Shown here one piece after another: positions 1 through 7,384 of a stretch of 38,591 bases of DNA. Source of the stretch: Methanomassiliicoccaceae archaeon (GTDB taxonomy: Archaea > Thermoplasmatota > Thermoplasmata > Methanomassiliicoccales > Methanomethylophilaceae); contig PWHV01000003.1 in NCBI GenBank assembly GCA_003555025.1, forward strand, positions 1 to 38,591. The letters run 5' to 3'. The notes under the pieces are model-generated. The model saw only the letters and a list, made by a program, of their open reading frames with translations. It made no database searches and was not told where the DNA came from. Within the stretch, counting starts at the first letter, position 1. Each line of letters opens with the position of its first letter. The translations under genes and the position numbers were made by a program.

Positions 1-347
1 ACGCTGCTGCGGGAATCGGTTTTCAGCGCCACCATTTCCATGCCCATTGCGTAGGCGTAGCCCATCTCGAAGCATGCCCCTTCGTCCGGTACCCGTCCGT
101 CGAGCACGAAGAGGAAGAGGTCGCAGCCCCTCAGCATCTCCATGTCCTTCTCGAAGACCAGGCTCAGCGCGTCCTCGACGCCCATCCCAGAGGACAGGAG
201 CTCGCGGAAGGGCAGGCAGGAGTCCTGGGGAAGGAAAGGCTCGTGCCCTTCCGAGCGCAGGAAATCGGCCAGCTCCTCGTTGAACCGCCTCTCGGCGGCG
301 GAGAACAGGGGGCCGGCGATGTAGATCCTTCTCATTCGTCCAGTCAT
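1..347 (-). CDS. Nucleoside 2-deoxyribosyltransferase family protein (3' part cut off by window edge)
   Basis: Reading the minus strand gives about 115 residues before the sequence runs out at base 1. The N terminus has the family hallmark IYIAGPLF, where the beta strand ends in a glycine-rich nucleotide-binding turn. It is followed by FLPQD and then CDLFLFVLDGRVPDEGACFE and GYAYAMG. The acidic DEG...FE segment matches the nucleophile/ribose-binding region of nucleoside 2-deoxyribosyltransferases, which cleave or exchange the N-glycosidic bond of deoxynucleosides or deoxynucleotides. Start: ATG at 347, with a second ATG at 335 also possible. The C terminus is missing, so the substrate class (nucleoside or 5'-monophosphate) cannot be judged. 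It is divergent from the next gene. Confidence 0.8.
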   Translation of the reverse strand, partial: MTGRMRRIYIAGPLFSAAERRFNEELADFLRSEGHEPFLPQDSCLPFRELLSSGMGVEDALSLVFEKDMEMLRGCDLFLFVLDGRVPDEGACFEMGYAYAMGMEMVALKTDSRSS

Positions 348-408
348 GGTTAGTAGGCAATGTTTTAAGTAATAAAAGACATGTCCTGCGAAATGCGGAG
401 TTATTGCA

Positions 409-738
409 TTGAGTGTTAACACGAAAAACACCACCAGGAGAGCCCCGAGGAAGTTCGGCCCCTCGAAGTCCAAGAGCCGGGACAACAAGAGGCAGTCCAT
501 GCTCAGCACCAAGCGCATCGGGCCGTTCAAGTACGACATGAAGGAGATCCTGCAGAACAGTGCAATGGAAGAGTCCACCGCGTCGTCTTTTCTAGCCAGC
601 CTCATAGCCAAGGCATCCCGCACATCAATCAAGGACGCCAAGCTGTACGCCAAGGAATTCATCTCGCCTGAAGGGCTCAGCGAGGAGGAGTACAGCAAGG
701 TCAGCCGACTCCTAGACCGCTACAGCAAGTACCGCTGA
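409..738 (+). CDS. Small basic protein of unknown function
   Basis: A 109-residue protein from a TTG codon; no in-frame ATG lies upstream. The first 45 residues are very basic and low in complexity (RRAPRKFGPSKSKSRDNKR), as in nucleic-acid-binding or ribosome-associated tails. The remainder looks alpha-helical and acidic-basic mixed, ending LSEEEYSKVSRLLDRYSKYR. I do not recognise a family. An AT-rich tract at about 362-378 could hold its TATA element. It ends just before the PPC-domain gene and could be co-transcribed with it (10-base gap). The codon pattern fits its neighbours and no overlapping reading frame is more convincing, so I regard it as real, but the start is uncertain. Confidence 0.65.
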   Translation: MSVNTKNTTRRAPRKFGPSKSKSRDNKRQSMLSTKRIGPFKYDMKEILQNSAMEESTASSFLASLIAKASRTSIKDAKLYAKEFISPEGLSEEEYSKVSRLLDRYSKYR

Positions 739-748
739 GCGTGGACCG

Positions 749-1201
749 ATGAAGCACGCCGCCGCCTCCCCGGGAAGGTCGTTCATATTGCGTCTGGAGG
801 ACGGGGAGGTGCTGCACGAGCAGCTGGAGTCGTTCGCTTTTGACAACGGCATCAGGGCCGCCTCGGTGATCGCCGTGGGCGGCGCCGACCACGGCTCGCG
901 GCTGGTGGTGGGCCCCCGCGACGGCCGCGTCTCGCCGGTGGAACCGATGCATCATGAGCTAGAGGGAGTGCACGAGCTCAGCGGCAGCGGCACCATCTTC
1001 CCCGACGAGGACGGCGCTCCTCTGTTGCACATGCATGCATCCTGTGGCCGAGCCGGGAGCTCGGTGACCGGATGCGTGCGCGCCGGAATCAGGGTCTGGC
1101 TTATAATGGAGGTCGTGATCCACGAGATGGCCTGCAGCGAGGCGCTAAGACGCCAGGACCCGGTCAACGGATTCGCACTCCTCGACCCTGAGGGGGGATA
1201 G
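749..1201 (+). CDS. PPC (DUF296) domain protein, putative DNA-binding
   Basis: A 150-residue single-domain protein of the plant-and-prokaryote-conserved (PPC, DUF296) family. Visible features are the opening SFILRLEDGEVLHEQLESFA, the glycine strand ASVIAVGGADHG, and the LHMHASCGR motif at residues 93-101. The histidines of that last motif bind a metal in crystal structures of prokaryotic members. The family forms trimers; archaeal and bacterial members lack the AT hook of plant relatives, and their role is not settled (DNA binding has been proposed). ATG start at 749. It stops with TAG at 1199-1201, one base before the ATG of the ATPase gene, so the two are probably translationally coupled. 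Confidence 0.85.
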   Translation: MKHAAASPGRSFILRLEDGEVLHEQLESFAFDNGIRAASVIAVGGADHGSRLVVGPRDGRVSPVEPMHHELEGVHELSGSGTIFPDEDGAPLLHMHASCGRAGSSVTGCVRAGIRVWLIMEVVIHEMACSEALRRQDPVNGFALLDPEGG

Positions 1202-1202
1202 G

Positions 1203-2912
1203 ATGTCCAGGGACCTGCTGTCCGAGATCCGCAGGATCGACGGCAAGGGCTACCGCGCCTACAAGGACCTCAAGGGAGACTTCCCCTTGGAGGACATGCA
1301 TCTTTTCATCGACCACGTCCAAGGGGACCCTTTCGCCGCCCCTAGCCGCATGAGGGTCCGCATACCCCAGAAGGACGCGGCGTTCCCGGAGGACACCTAC
1401 GCCAACAAGGTACGCGAGGTCGCTCTCCGCGACTTCATCGCCCGCCGCTTCTGGGACTCGGGACGCTCCCACGCCCGCGGCGGCATGGGGAGCGGCGGCA
1501 GCGGCAGGATATCGGTACCCCGGCCGGGACAGGAGATCCTGGAAAGGAGCTCGGTGTCGGTGAACCGGGAGTTCGTGGAGGTCAGGTTCAGCGCCGGCCT
1601 CCCCGCCGACGGGAGGAGGATAGCCGGGGGCAACGCCGTCCGCCTGCTGACGGAGTACCTCCCGCGGATCGCCCGCGAATCGATGCTCTTCCGCTCCCAC
1701 AAGGAGCCCCGCCTACGCCGCCACATCGAATGCGCCGAGGACGCCCAGGCGCTGCGCGGATCGCTGCAGGAAAAAGGCCTGGTGGCATTCATCGCCGACG
1801 GCTCGGTCCTGCCCCGCAGCAGCGGAGTGGACCAAGGCCCGTTGGCGGCCGCCCTCCCGTTCTCCTCCCCCGAGGGGCTGAGGACCTCCTTCGAGCTTCC
1901 CCACGCCGGAAAGGTGGAGGGGATGGGGGTGTCCGCGGGGCTAACGCTCATCATCGGCGGCGGCTACCATGGCAAGTCGACCCTGTTGGAGGCCGTCAAG
2001 CACGGGGTCTACGACCACATACCTGGCGATGGAAGGGAGCTCGCCGTCACCGTCCCTGACGCGGTGAAGATCAGGGCGGAGGACGGCCGTCGGGCGGAGA
2101 AGGTGGACATCTCGCCCTTCATAGACGAGCTCCCCGGCGGGGTGGAGACCTCGGCGTTCTGCAGCGACAACGCCAGCGGCTCCACGTCGCAGGCGACCAA
2201 TGTAGTGGAGGCCCTGGAAGCGGGCTCCAGCCTCTTGCTCATAGACGAGGACAGCTCCGCCAGCAACTTCATGACCCGGGACCTGCGCATGCAGAGGCTG
2301 GTGAGCAAGGACAACGAACCCATCACCCCGTTCGTGGACCGGGTGCGGCCGATGATGGAGTCCACCGGATGCAGCTGCGTCATGGTCCTCGGCGGGTCCG
2401 GAGACTTCCTGGACCTCGCTGACACCGTCATCATGATGAGCGGATACCGTGCCCTGGAGGTCACCGAGGAGGCGCGGACCGTCGCCGCCGAATTCCCCAG
2501 CGGAAGGGAGCGCGAGGCCCCCGACGTCTTCGAGATGCCCACGGAGAGGGTTCCGCTGGCCCAGAGCCTGGACCCCAGCAAGGGGGGCCGGAGGGAGAAG
2601 GTGTCCGCCCGTTCCCTAGATGCCATAGACTTCGGCAAGGAGCAGATAGACCTTTCAGCGGTGGAGCAGCTGGTGGACGTCTCGCAGGCGCGGGCGCTGG
2701 CGGATGCCCTGGTGTGCGCATGGAAGGCCATGGACGGGGACCACAGCATCCGGGAGCTGGCCGATAAGGTCCTCGCCGACGTCGAGGAGGGGGGCCTCGA
2801 CCGCCTGGGGGAGCTCAACGGAGACCGGGCGCTGTTCCGGAGGCAGGAGTTGGCGGCGGCGCTTAACCGCCTCCGCACGCTGGTTGTCTATCAGAGGTCC
2901 AGGTCGAGGTAG
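1203..2912 (+). CDS. Predicted ATPase of the ABC class (PF09818-type)
   Basis: 569 residues, close to the usual length of this widespread but uncharacterised ATPase family. It starts with the family-typical N terminus (IRRIDGKGYRAYKDLKGDF). The Walker A loop GGYHGKST lies at about residues 253-260, and the Walker B-like strand LLLIDEDSSASNFM at about 345-358. A second hydrophobic strand, CVMVLGGSGDF, resembles the switch region. There are no membrane segments, so it is cytoplasmic and not a transporter component. It lies one base after the PPC-domain gene. Its 3' end overlaps the 3' end of the convergent exonuclease gene by 22 bases. The specific job of the family is unknown. Confidence 0.88.
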   Translation: MSRDLLSEIRRIDGKGYRAYKDLKGDFPLEDMHLFIDHVQGDPFAAPSRMRVRIPQKDAAFPEDTYANKVREVALRDFIARRFWDSGRSHARGGMGSGGSGRISVPRPGQEILERSSVSVNREFVEVRFSAGLPADGRRIAGGNAVRLLTEYLPRIARESMLFRSHKEPRLRRHIECAEDAQALRGSLQEKGLVAFIADGSVLPRSSGVDQGPLAAALPFSSPEGLRTSFELPHAGKVEGMGVSAGLTLIIGGGYHGKSTLLEAVKHGVYDHIPGDGRELAVTVPDAVKIRAEDGRRAEKVDISPFIDELPGGVETSAFCSDNASGSTSQATNVVEALEAGSSLLLIDEDSSASNFMTRDLRMQRLVSKDNEPITPFVDRVRPMMESTGCSCVMVLGGSGDFLDLADTVIMMSGYRALEVTEEARTVAAEFPSGREREAPDVFEMPTERVPLAQSLDPSKGGRREKVSARSLDAIDFGKEQIDLSAVEQLVDVSQARALADALVCAWKAMDGDHSIRELADKVLADVEEGGLDRLGELNGDRALFRRQELAAALNRLRTLVVYQRSRSR

Positions 2913-3652
2913 ATGGGGCAGTGGTCGGACCCCATCACTTCCGGCATTATACCGGCACCCTTCATCGAGCCAGTGAGACCCTCGCTAACCAGGAAGTAGT
3001 CGATCCTCCATCCGACGTTCCTCTCCCGGGCCCGTGTCCGCACGGACCACCAGGTGTAGAGGTGGGGGCTGGTATCGAACTCGCGGAGGCTGTCCACGAA
3101 ACCGATGTCCAGGAAACGGTCGATCCAATCCCGCTCCTGGGGGAGGAAGCCGGATATGTCGGAGTTCTCCTTCGGCCTCGCCAGGTCGATCTCCTTGTGG
3201 GCGGTGTTCACATCGCCGCAGACCACCACGCTCTCCCCGTCCTCGAGGAGCCGCTTGCAGAGTCCGAGGAAATCCTCATAGAAATCCATCTTGTACGCCA
3301 GCCTCTCCGCCGAGGCCTTGCCGTTGGGGAAGTACACGTTCAGCAGTGTGAACTCTGGATAACGGCAGAGGCAGAACCTGCCCTCGTCGTCGAAGCGGGG
3401 CGAGAACTGGAAGCTCACCTCCTCCGGCTCCTTGCGGGTGTAGGTGGCCACGCCGGAGTACCCCTTCCTCTCCGGCCTCGACATGTGCAATGAATAGCCC
3501 TCAAAGCCGGTCAGCTCCGGTCCGAGCTGCTCCAGCCAGGCCTTGGTCTCCTGCAGGCAGAGCACGTCCAGGGACTCGGACCGGAACCACTCTGTGAAGC
3601 CCTTCTTCTGCACCGAACGCAGACCGTTGACATTCCAGGAAACCAACCTCAT
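2891..3652 (-). CDS. xthA: Exonuclease III / AP endonuclease
   Basis: 253 residues from the ATG at 3652, the start that gives the standard MRLVSWNVNGLRS N terminus; the frame stays open 21 bases further upstream. Motifs of the ExoIII/APE1 family are present in order: SWNVNGLRS, CLQETK (metal-ligand Glu), GYSGVATYTR, LLNVYFPNG, VVVCGDVNTAHKEIDL (Asp/Asn catalytic pair), VDSLREF, and the C-terminal GSDHCPIYLDL with the catalytic Asp-His. The enzyme incises DNA 5' to abasic sites in base-excision repair. It is transcribed convergently to the ATPase gene, with a 22-base overlap of the two coding ends. Confidence 0.95.
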   Translation of the reverse strand: MRLVSWNVNGLRSVQKKGFTEWFRSESLDVLCLQETKAWLEQLGPELTGFEGYSLHMSRPERKGYSGVATYTRKEPEEVSFQFSPRFDDEGRFCLCRYPEFTLLNVYFPNGKASAERLAYKMDFYEDFLGLCKRLLEDGESVVVCGDVNTAHKEIDLARPKENSDISGFLPQERDWIDRFLDIGFVDSLREFDTSPHLYTWWSVRTRARERNVGWRIDYFLVSEGLTGSMKGAGIMPEVMGSDHCPIYLDLDL

Positions 3653-3769
3653 GGACTCCGTCCTCCGCCCCAAAGGTTATCATTCGTGAGCGCATTATAG
3701 TTTTCTGCCGGCGTTACCAGAGAGGTCATGGTGCGAACGGACCATTCTTGAATCAATGAACATCGATTT

Positions 3770-3786
3770 TTGCAACATTGTTGCAA
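3770..3786. promoter_or_regulatory. Perfect 17-base palindrome, candidate operator
   Basis: TTGCAACA, a central T, then TGTTGCAA: eight base pairs of perfect dyad symmetry. It sits about 90 bases upstream of the TATA box of the methyltransferase-like gene, within an AT-rich tract. A looser TTGC...GCAA pair occurs at 3852-3871, next to the TATA box. Dyads of this size are typical binding sites for dimeric helix-turn-helix regulators; the regulator is not evident in the window. Confidence 0.5.
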
Positions 3787-3873
3787 TTTTTTCTGATTTT
3801 CCCTGTTTGACCACCTTAAACAAGCGTAAAAAATTCCTTAGTGAAACAAAGTTGCGAACAAGACATGGCAACG

Positions 3874-3881
3874 TATAAATA
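3874..3881 (+). promoter_or_regulatory. TATA box of the methyltransferase-like operon
   Basis: TATAAATA, a near-consensus archaeal TATA element. Transcription should begin about 25 bases on, near 3903-3905, leaving a leader of only about 10 bases before the ATG at 3915. The whole 3745-3914 stretch is markedly AT-rich compared with the surrounding genes, which suggests a strongly expressed and possibly regulated promoter. Confidence 0.65.
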
Positions 3882-3914
3882 CACTGATTAATGTAACATG
3901 ACCTAGGGATTGCA

Positions 3915-5033
3915 ATGGGTTACGAAGAGCTGTTTCCGAAAAACGATCTCGACGGTTGGCATGCGAATGCCGCCAAGAGATTTGCAAGTCCCTTCGTAGA
4001 CAACTTCCACGACAGAATCGATGTGGATCCGATTATCCTATCGCACGCTGCCGTGGCATGTGGATACACCATCCGTGACTTCTATGAGAAGCCGGAGCTG
4101 GGCATCCACTGCGTTGGCTATATCTCCGAACTCTACGACCTCCTGCCGGTCACCCACTGGTTCTTCTCGCTCCCGTGGGTCACCGAGCTGGGGCTCACCC
4201 TGGAGTACAAGGAGACTCTGCCTCCGATTCCGACCGGACCCGTATGGGGCCCTGAGGACGTCGAGAAGGCGGAGCCCATAGCCAAAGAGGACCTACTGAA
4301 GGGTTGGACGATGCCGTTGTTCTTCAACCTCTACGACTATGTCGCAGAGAACCTGCCCCACACCTTGGTTCCGATATCCTATGGATTCGACCTGGTGGGG
4401 GCGGCCTCTGAGATGGTCGGGGTTGAGGAGTTCATCATGTGGACCTTCACGGAGCCGGACCTGGCACACAAGCTGGTCGACACCTACGTGGAGACATCGG
4501 TCAATGGCGCCGACGCACTATCCGACAAGTATGGCATGGCCATGCTCATCGTGGGCTCGGTGCTTGCGAACAACGACATATTCGCCGACGAGCAGGTCGA
4601 GGAGTTCTCCGCCAAGAAGATGGGCCACTATGTGGACCAGTGCTTCAGAAAGGGAGCCGGGCCTCAGATCTTCTACCACATGTGCGGTAACCACGAGACC
4701 TCCTACAAGGTCTTCAGGGACAACCTGGTATGGTCTCCCTTCACCGTTACCCACGTTGGTTACGATGGATCGAAGGTCTTCCCGTCCGACAAGCTCAAGG
4801 AGACGTTCCAGGATGTGTCCACGTGTATGGGATCGGTTGACACCAAGCTGATGATCAACCCGAACCCCAAGGCGGTCTACGACCAGAGCAGGGACCAGCT
4901 CCTTGCCGGCCGCGACGCCAAGAAGGGCTACATCCTCGGCAACTCCTGTGAATGCCCACCGTACACCATACCGGGCAACATGCTCGCTATGACCCGCGCG
5001 GCAAGGGACTTCGGCACATACGGAACATGGTGA
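3915..5033 (+). CDS. Uroporphyrinogen decarboxylase-fold methyltransferase (MtaA/CmuA-like)
   Basis: 372 residues. I assign the URO-D fold family that also contains corrinoid:coenzyme M methyltransferases (MtaA, MtbA) and bacterial demethylase methyltransferases. The zinc-site signature is visible: His255-x-Cys257 in FYHMCGNHE, and a distal cysteine pair at Cys345/Cys347 (NSCECPPY), matching the H-x-C...C ligands of MtaA-type enzymes rather than haem-pathway HemE. The aromatic-rich N-terminal half (HWFFSLPW) is unlike housekeeping HemE. It likely transfers a methyl group to or from a corrinoid or thiol; the substrate is unknown. A short leader follows a strong TATA box. The downstream 149-residue partner begins 10 bases after the stop, so they form an operon. 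No corrinoid-binding protein (DxHxxG) is adjacent. Confidence 0.8.
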   Translation: MGYEELFPKNDLDGWHANAAKRFASPFVDNFHDRIDVDPIILSHAAVACGYTIRDFYEKPELGIHCVGYISELYDLLPVTHWFFSLPWVTELGLTLEYKETLPPIPTGPVWGPEDVEKAEPIAKEDLLKGWTMPLFFNLYDYVAENLPHTLVPISYGFDLVGAASEMVGVEEFIMWTFTEPDLAHKLVDTYVETSVNGADALSDKYGMAMLIVGSVLANNDIFADEQVEEFSAKKMGHYVDQCFRKGAGPQIFYHMCGNHETSYKVFRDNLVWSPFTVTHVGYDGSKVFPSDKLKETFQDVSTCMGSVDTKLMINPNPKAVYDQSRDQLLAGRDAKKGYILGNSCECPPYTIPGNMLAMTRAARDFGTYGTW

Positions 5034-5043
5034 GGTGATTAAG

Positions 5044-5493
5044 ATGGAGTTTGAATTTTCTGACGCAGTGAAGGAGGTCCTTGGTTCCAGGGGTCTCAAA
5101 GAGGATGACATAAAGGCTGTCATCGAGAATGCGGAGGGCTCCAACGACAAGATCACCGATGGCGAGAAGAACATCGCCAAGAAGGAGATCGGAGACCTCA
5201 CCGTATATGCCGTGTACTCGGTCGATGGCGGAAAAGCAGTGGTCCAGTCGGGCTACGCGCACAAGATGAAAATCCTCGACATCGTGCAGGACACCTCCGA
5301 TGCCGAGGGATGGACCTACGCCAAGAACGGCGCCCCGGTCAGGAAGGGCCACACCAACCTGACCTACATGGGAGCGACCCGCTCCGGTCCATGCATGTGC
5401 GAACCCACATCGGGCGAGTCCTGGTTCGAGGAGTACCTGGCCGCCAGCGCTCTGGCCGCCGCCGAGGGTCTCTTCGAGCAGAAGAGGGCATAG
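5044..5493 (+). CDS. Unknown protein co-encoded with the URO-D-fold methyltransferase
   Basis: 149 residues from the ATG at 5044. This start is preferred over an in-frame GTG at 5035 because the Shine-Dalgarno match GAGGTGAT (5032-5039) lies at proper distance from the ATG and itself covers the GTG. The N-terminal half reads SDAVKEVLGSRGLKEDDIK, loosely like small domains that begin with an RGI/L-x-E-x-D helix. Next comes a beta-rich centre (DLTVYAVYSV, KAVVQSGYAHKM) and a cysteine pair GPCMCEP at 117/119. It is not a corrinoid protein, since it has no DxHxxG. I do not recognise the family. Tight spacing implies joint expression with the methyltransferase, perhaps as a subunit or redox/metal partner. 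Confidence 0.75.
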   Translation: MEFEFSDAVKEVLGSRGLKEDDIKAVIENAEGSNDKITDGEKNIAKKEIGDLTVYAVYSVDGGKAVVQSGYAHKMKILDIVQDTSDAEGWTYAKNGAPVRKGHTNLTYMGATRSGPCMCEPTSGESWFEEYLAASALAAAEGLFEQKRA

Positions 5494-5501
5494 AATCAAA
5501 C

Positions 5502-5530
5502 GCCGCGCAAGCGGCATCCTTACTTTCCTT
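5502..5530 (+). terminator. Possible terminator hairpin
   Basis: Eight bases after the TAG stop, GCCGC and GCGGC pair around a GCAA tetraloop (5502-5515), followed by a pyrimidine-rich stretch (TACTTTCCTTTTACTT). The position fits the end of the methyltransferase-like operon. T-rich runs are the main archaeal signal; the hairpin may stabilise the 3' end. Confidence 0.45.
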
Positions 5531-5601
5531 TTACTTATCCACAGTTCTTTTCCAAAGCATTATTATCAGCGTCACCGATTCCGTGCAGGAATGGTGCCAT
5601 C

Positions 5602-6975
5602 ATGTCCAGGAAGCTAGGTGAGACCGCGGCCCTGTGCCCTCAGTGCCTTAAGACCATACCCGCCGAGAAGATCGCCGAGGACGATGTCGTGTACATAGTC
5701 AAGGAATGCGACGAGCACGGCAGCTGGAAGGTCAGGATATGGGAGGGCGTGGACGAATACCTACACCTCTACGATTTCGGAGCGGTGCAGAAACCACCGG
5801 AGAAGTTCGGGGTCAAGGAACTGAAGGACTGCCCCCAGGACTGCGGCCTCTGCTCCGGGCACAAGCAGCACACCTGCCTGAACGTGGTGGAGGTCACCAA
5901 CCTCTGTAACATGAACTGCCCCATCTGTTTCGCCCGCTCCAACACCGACTACCGTTTCCATCCCGACATGGACCTGATCCGCAAGATGCTGCAGACAGTC
6001 ATGGACTACGTGCCGAGCCCCCGTTGTGTCCAGCTCAGCGGCGGAGAGCCCACTATCAGGGACGACCTCCCCGACATCGTGCGCCTGGCAAAGGAGATGG
6101 GCATAGAGCACATCGAGGTCAACACCAACGGCCTGCGCATCGCCAAGGAGAAGGAATACCTGCAGGCGCTAAAGGACGCTGGGGTGGACACATTCTACTT
6201 CCAGTTCGACGGAACCCGGGACGACATCTACAGGCAGACCCGTGGCCGCGACCTGTTCGAGCTCAAGAAGCAGGCTTTGGCGAACTGCGCCGAGGTGGGC
6301 ACGGGCGTCACCTTGGTAGCCACGGTGTCCCCCACTATAAACCTGGACAACGTGGGCGAGATGATACAGTTCGCCATTGAGAACGTGCCCACTGTCAAGG
6401 GCATACACTTCCAGCCCATCTTCTACGTGGGACGCTACCCTGTCGACCCCTCCGACAAAGACCGCGTCACCCTTTCGCAGCTCGCCAAGGCGATAGAGGA
6501 GCAGACCATGGGCATGCTGCAGGCGGACAACTTCATACCCACCTCCTGCTCCAACGTCCACTGCGACATCAAGTCGCTGTCTGTCGTCCTTCCCGACAAG
6601 TCCCTGTTCCCCATGACCACAATGGCCCTGGGGCCGCCCCGCGACACCGAGAACATCGCCGAGAAGACCCGGACCGAGGTGTCCCAGTTCTGGCGCTTCA
6701 TCGAGGAGACCATGGACGGCCCCTCGGAGAGCGATGACAACAGCTGGTCCGCCTTCGTCGACCGGGCGAAGACCCATTACCTTACCGTGTCATCGATGGC
6801 GTTCCAGGACGCCTGGACAGGAGAGACGGAGCGCTGGGAGCGCTGCTGCATACACATGGTCACTCCCGACGGGCGGCTGGTGCCGTTCTGCTTGTTCAAC
6901 GTCAACAACAAGGACGGAGAGACCCTTTATCGCCACCAGGCCTTCAGGCCTTACGGTGAAAAGATGAAGGAATGA
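5602..6975 (+). CDS. Radical SAM protein of the Tes / MJ0619 family (tetraether synthase-like)
   Basis: 457 residues. The radical SAM cluster motif CNMNCPIC (Cys102, Cys106, Cys109) is followed by LSGGEPT and NTNGLR, both standard for the SAM-binding barrel. The N terminus has extra cysteines at 12, 15, 36, 77, 81, 84 and 92, in CPQCLKTIP, KECDEHG and CPQDCGLC. This is the multi-cluster pattern of the family that includes MJ0619 (pterin methylation) and Tes, which couples archaeol chains into tetraether lipids. The C terminus has a WERCCIHM segment. With the other ether-lipid genes in this window, a Tes-like role is attractive, but MJ0619-like pterin chemistry is an alternative I cannot exclude. 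ATG start at 5602. Confidence 0.8.
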   Translation: MSRKLGETAALCPQCLKTIPAEKIAEDDVVYIVKECDEHGSWKVRIWEGVDEYLHLYDFGAVQKPPEKFGVKELKDCPQDCGLCSGHKQHTCLNVVEVTNLCNMNCPICFARSNTDYRFHPDMDLIRKMLQTVMDYVPSPRCVQLSGGEPTIRDDLPDIVRLAKEMGIEHIEVNTNGLRIAKEKEYLQALKDAGVDTFYFQFDGTRDDIYRQTRGRDLFELKKQALANCAEVGTGVTLVATVSPTINLDNVGEMIQFAIENVPTVKGIHFQPIFYVGRYPVDPSDKDRVTLSQLAKAIEEQTMGMLQADNFIPTSCSNVHCDIKSLSVVLPDKSLFPMTTMALGPPRDTENIAEKTRTEVSQFWRFIEETMDGPSESDDNSWSAFVDRAKTHYLTVSSMAFQDAWTGETERWERCCIHMVTPDGRLVPFCLFNVNNKDGETLYRHQAFRPYGEKMKE

Positions 6976-6995
6976 GGCCAAAGGCCTCTTTTTTT
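6975..6995 (+). terminator. Hairpin plus T-run terminator
   Basis: AGGCC, loop AAA, GGCCT (6975-6987), then C and seven T residues (6989-6995). The stop codon of the radical SAM gene overlaps the first base. Immediately after the T-run comes AAAAA (6996-7000), so the convergent zinc-ribbon transcript also meets a T-run in its own direction; the element probably works both ways. Confidence 0.75.
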
Positions 6996-7005
6996 AAAAA
7001 GCGGA

Positions 7006-7311
7006 TCAACGGCGGCGGTTGTAGCCGAAGCTGCCGTAGTGCTTGTTGACCACGCCGCTCATGTAGTTGCTGAGGAATTTCTCCTTCTCCTTGGTGTTTA
7101 CCAAGGAACCAAGCAGGGGGAACTCGTGGTCGCAATGGACGCAGCGGACGTACTTGCAGTTCTGGCTGACCTTGGGGCAACCTCTGCAGGCTATCGCCCT
7201 GGACTGGAACATGCTGAACTCCTTCCCGCACTTGGGGCAGGTGAATCTGTGCGTGGCCGACAACATCTGCGGCGTCACGCCGGCTCTCGCCATCTCCGGG
7301 GTCAGTACCAT
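7006..7311 (-). CDS. Small cysteine-rich zinc-ribbon protein
   Basis: 101 residues. Seven cysteines sit in zinc-ribbon-like spacing: CPKC at 25-28, CRGC at 42-45, then Cys52, Cys57 and Cys60 (CKYVRCVHC) followed by His61, enough for two zinc sites. The N-terminal stretch MVLTPEMARAGVTPQML is helical, and the C terminus is basic and ends GYNRRR. I do not recognise the family; zinc ribbons of this kind usually contact RNA, DNA or proteins. It is convergent with the radical SAM gene and shares a bidirectional terminator. Start ATG at 7311. Confidence 0.65.
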   Translation of the reverse strand: MVLTPEMARAGVTPQMLSATHRFTCPKCGKEFSMFQSRAIACRGCPKVSQNCKYVRCVHCDHEFPLLGSLVNTKEKEKFLSNYMSGVVNKHYGSFGYNRRR

Positions 7312-7384
7312 TTTGCATTCTCTCCGGTCTTGTGGTCGAAGTTAAAGCCTTCCCTATATTTACAATTCACGATAGCACCAGGAG

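Noticed and set aside
1164-2878. Long open frames antisense to the ABC-class ATPase (178, 185 and 289 residues)
   Set aside because: Shadow frames of a GC-rich coding region; composition is repetitive and no family motif is visible, while the plus-strand frame has Walker motifs.
6169-6777. 202-residue minus-strand frame opposite the radical SAM gene
   Set aside because: Antisense shadow with no recognisable motif; the sense frame has intact cysteine clusters.
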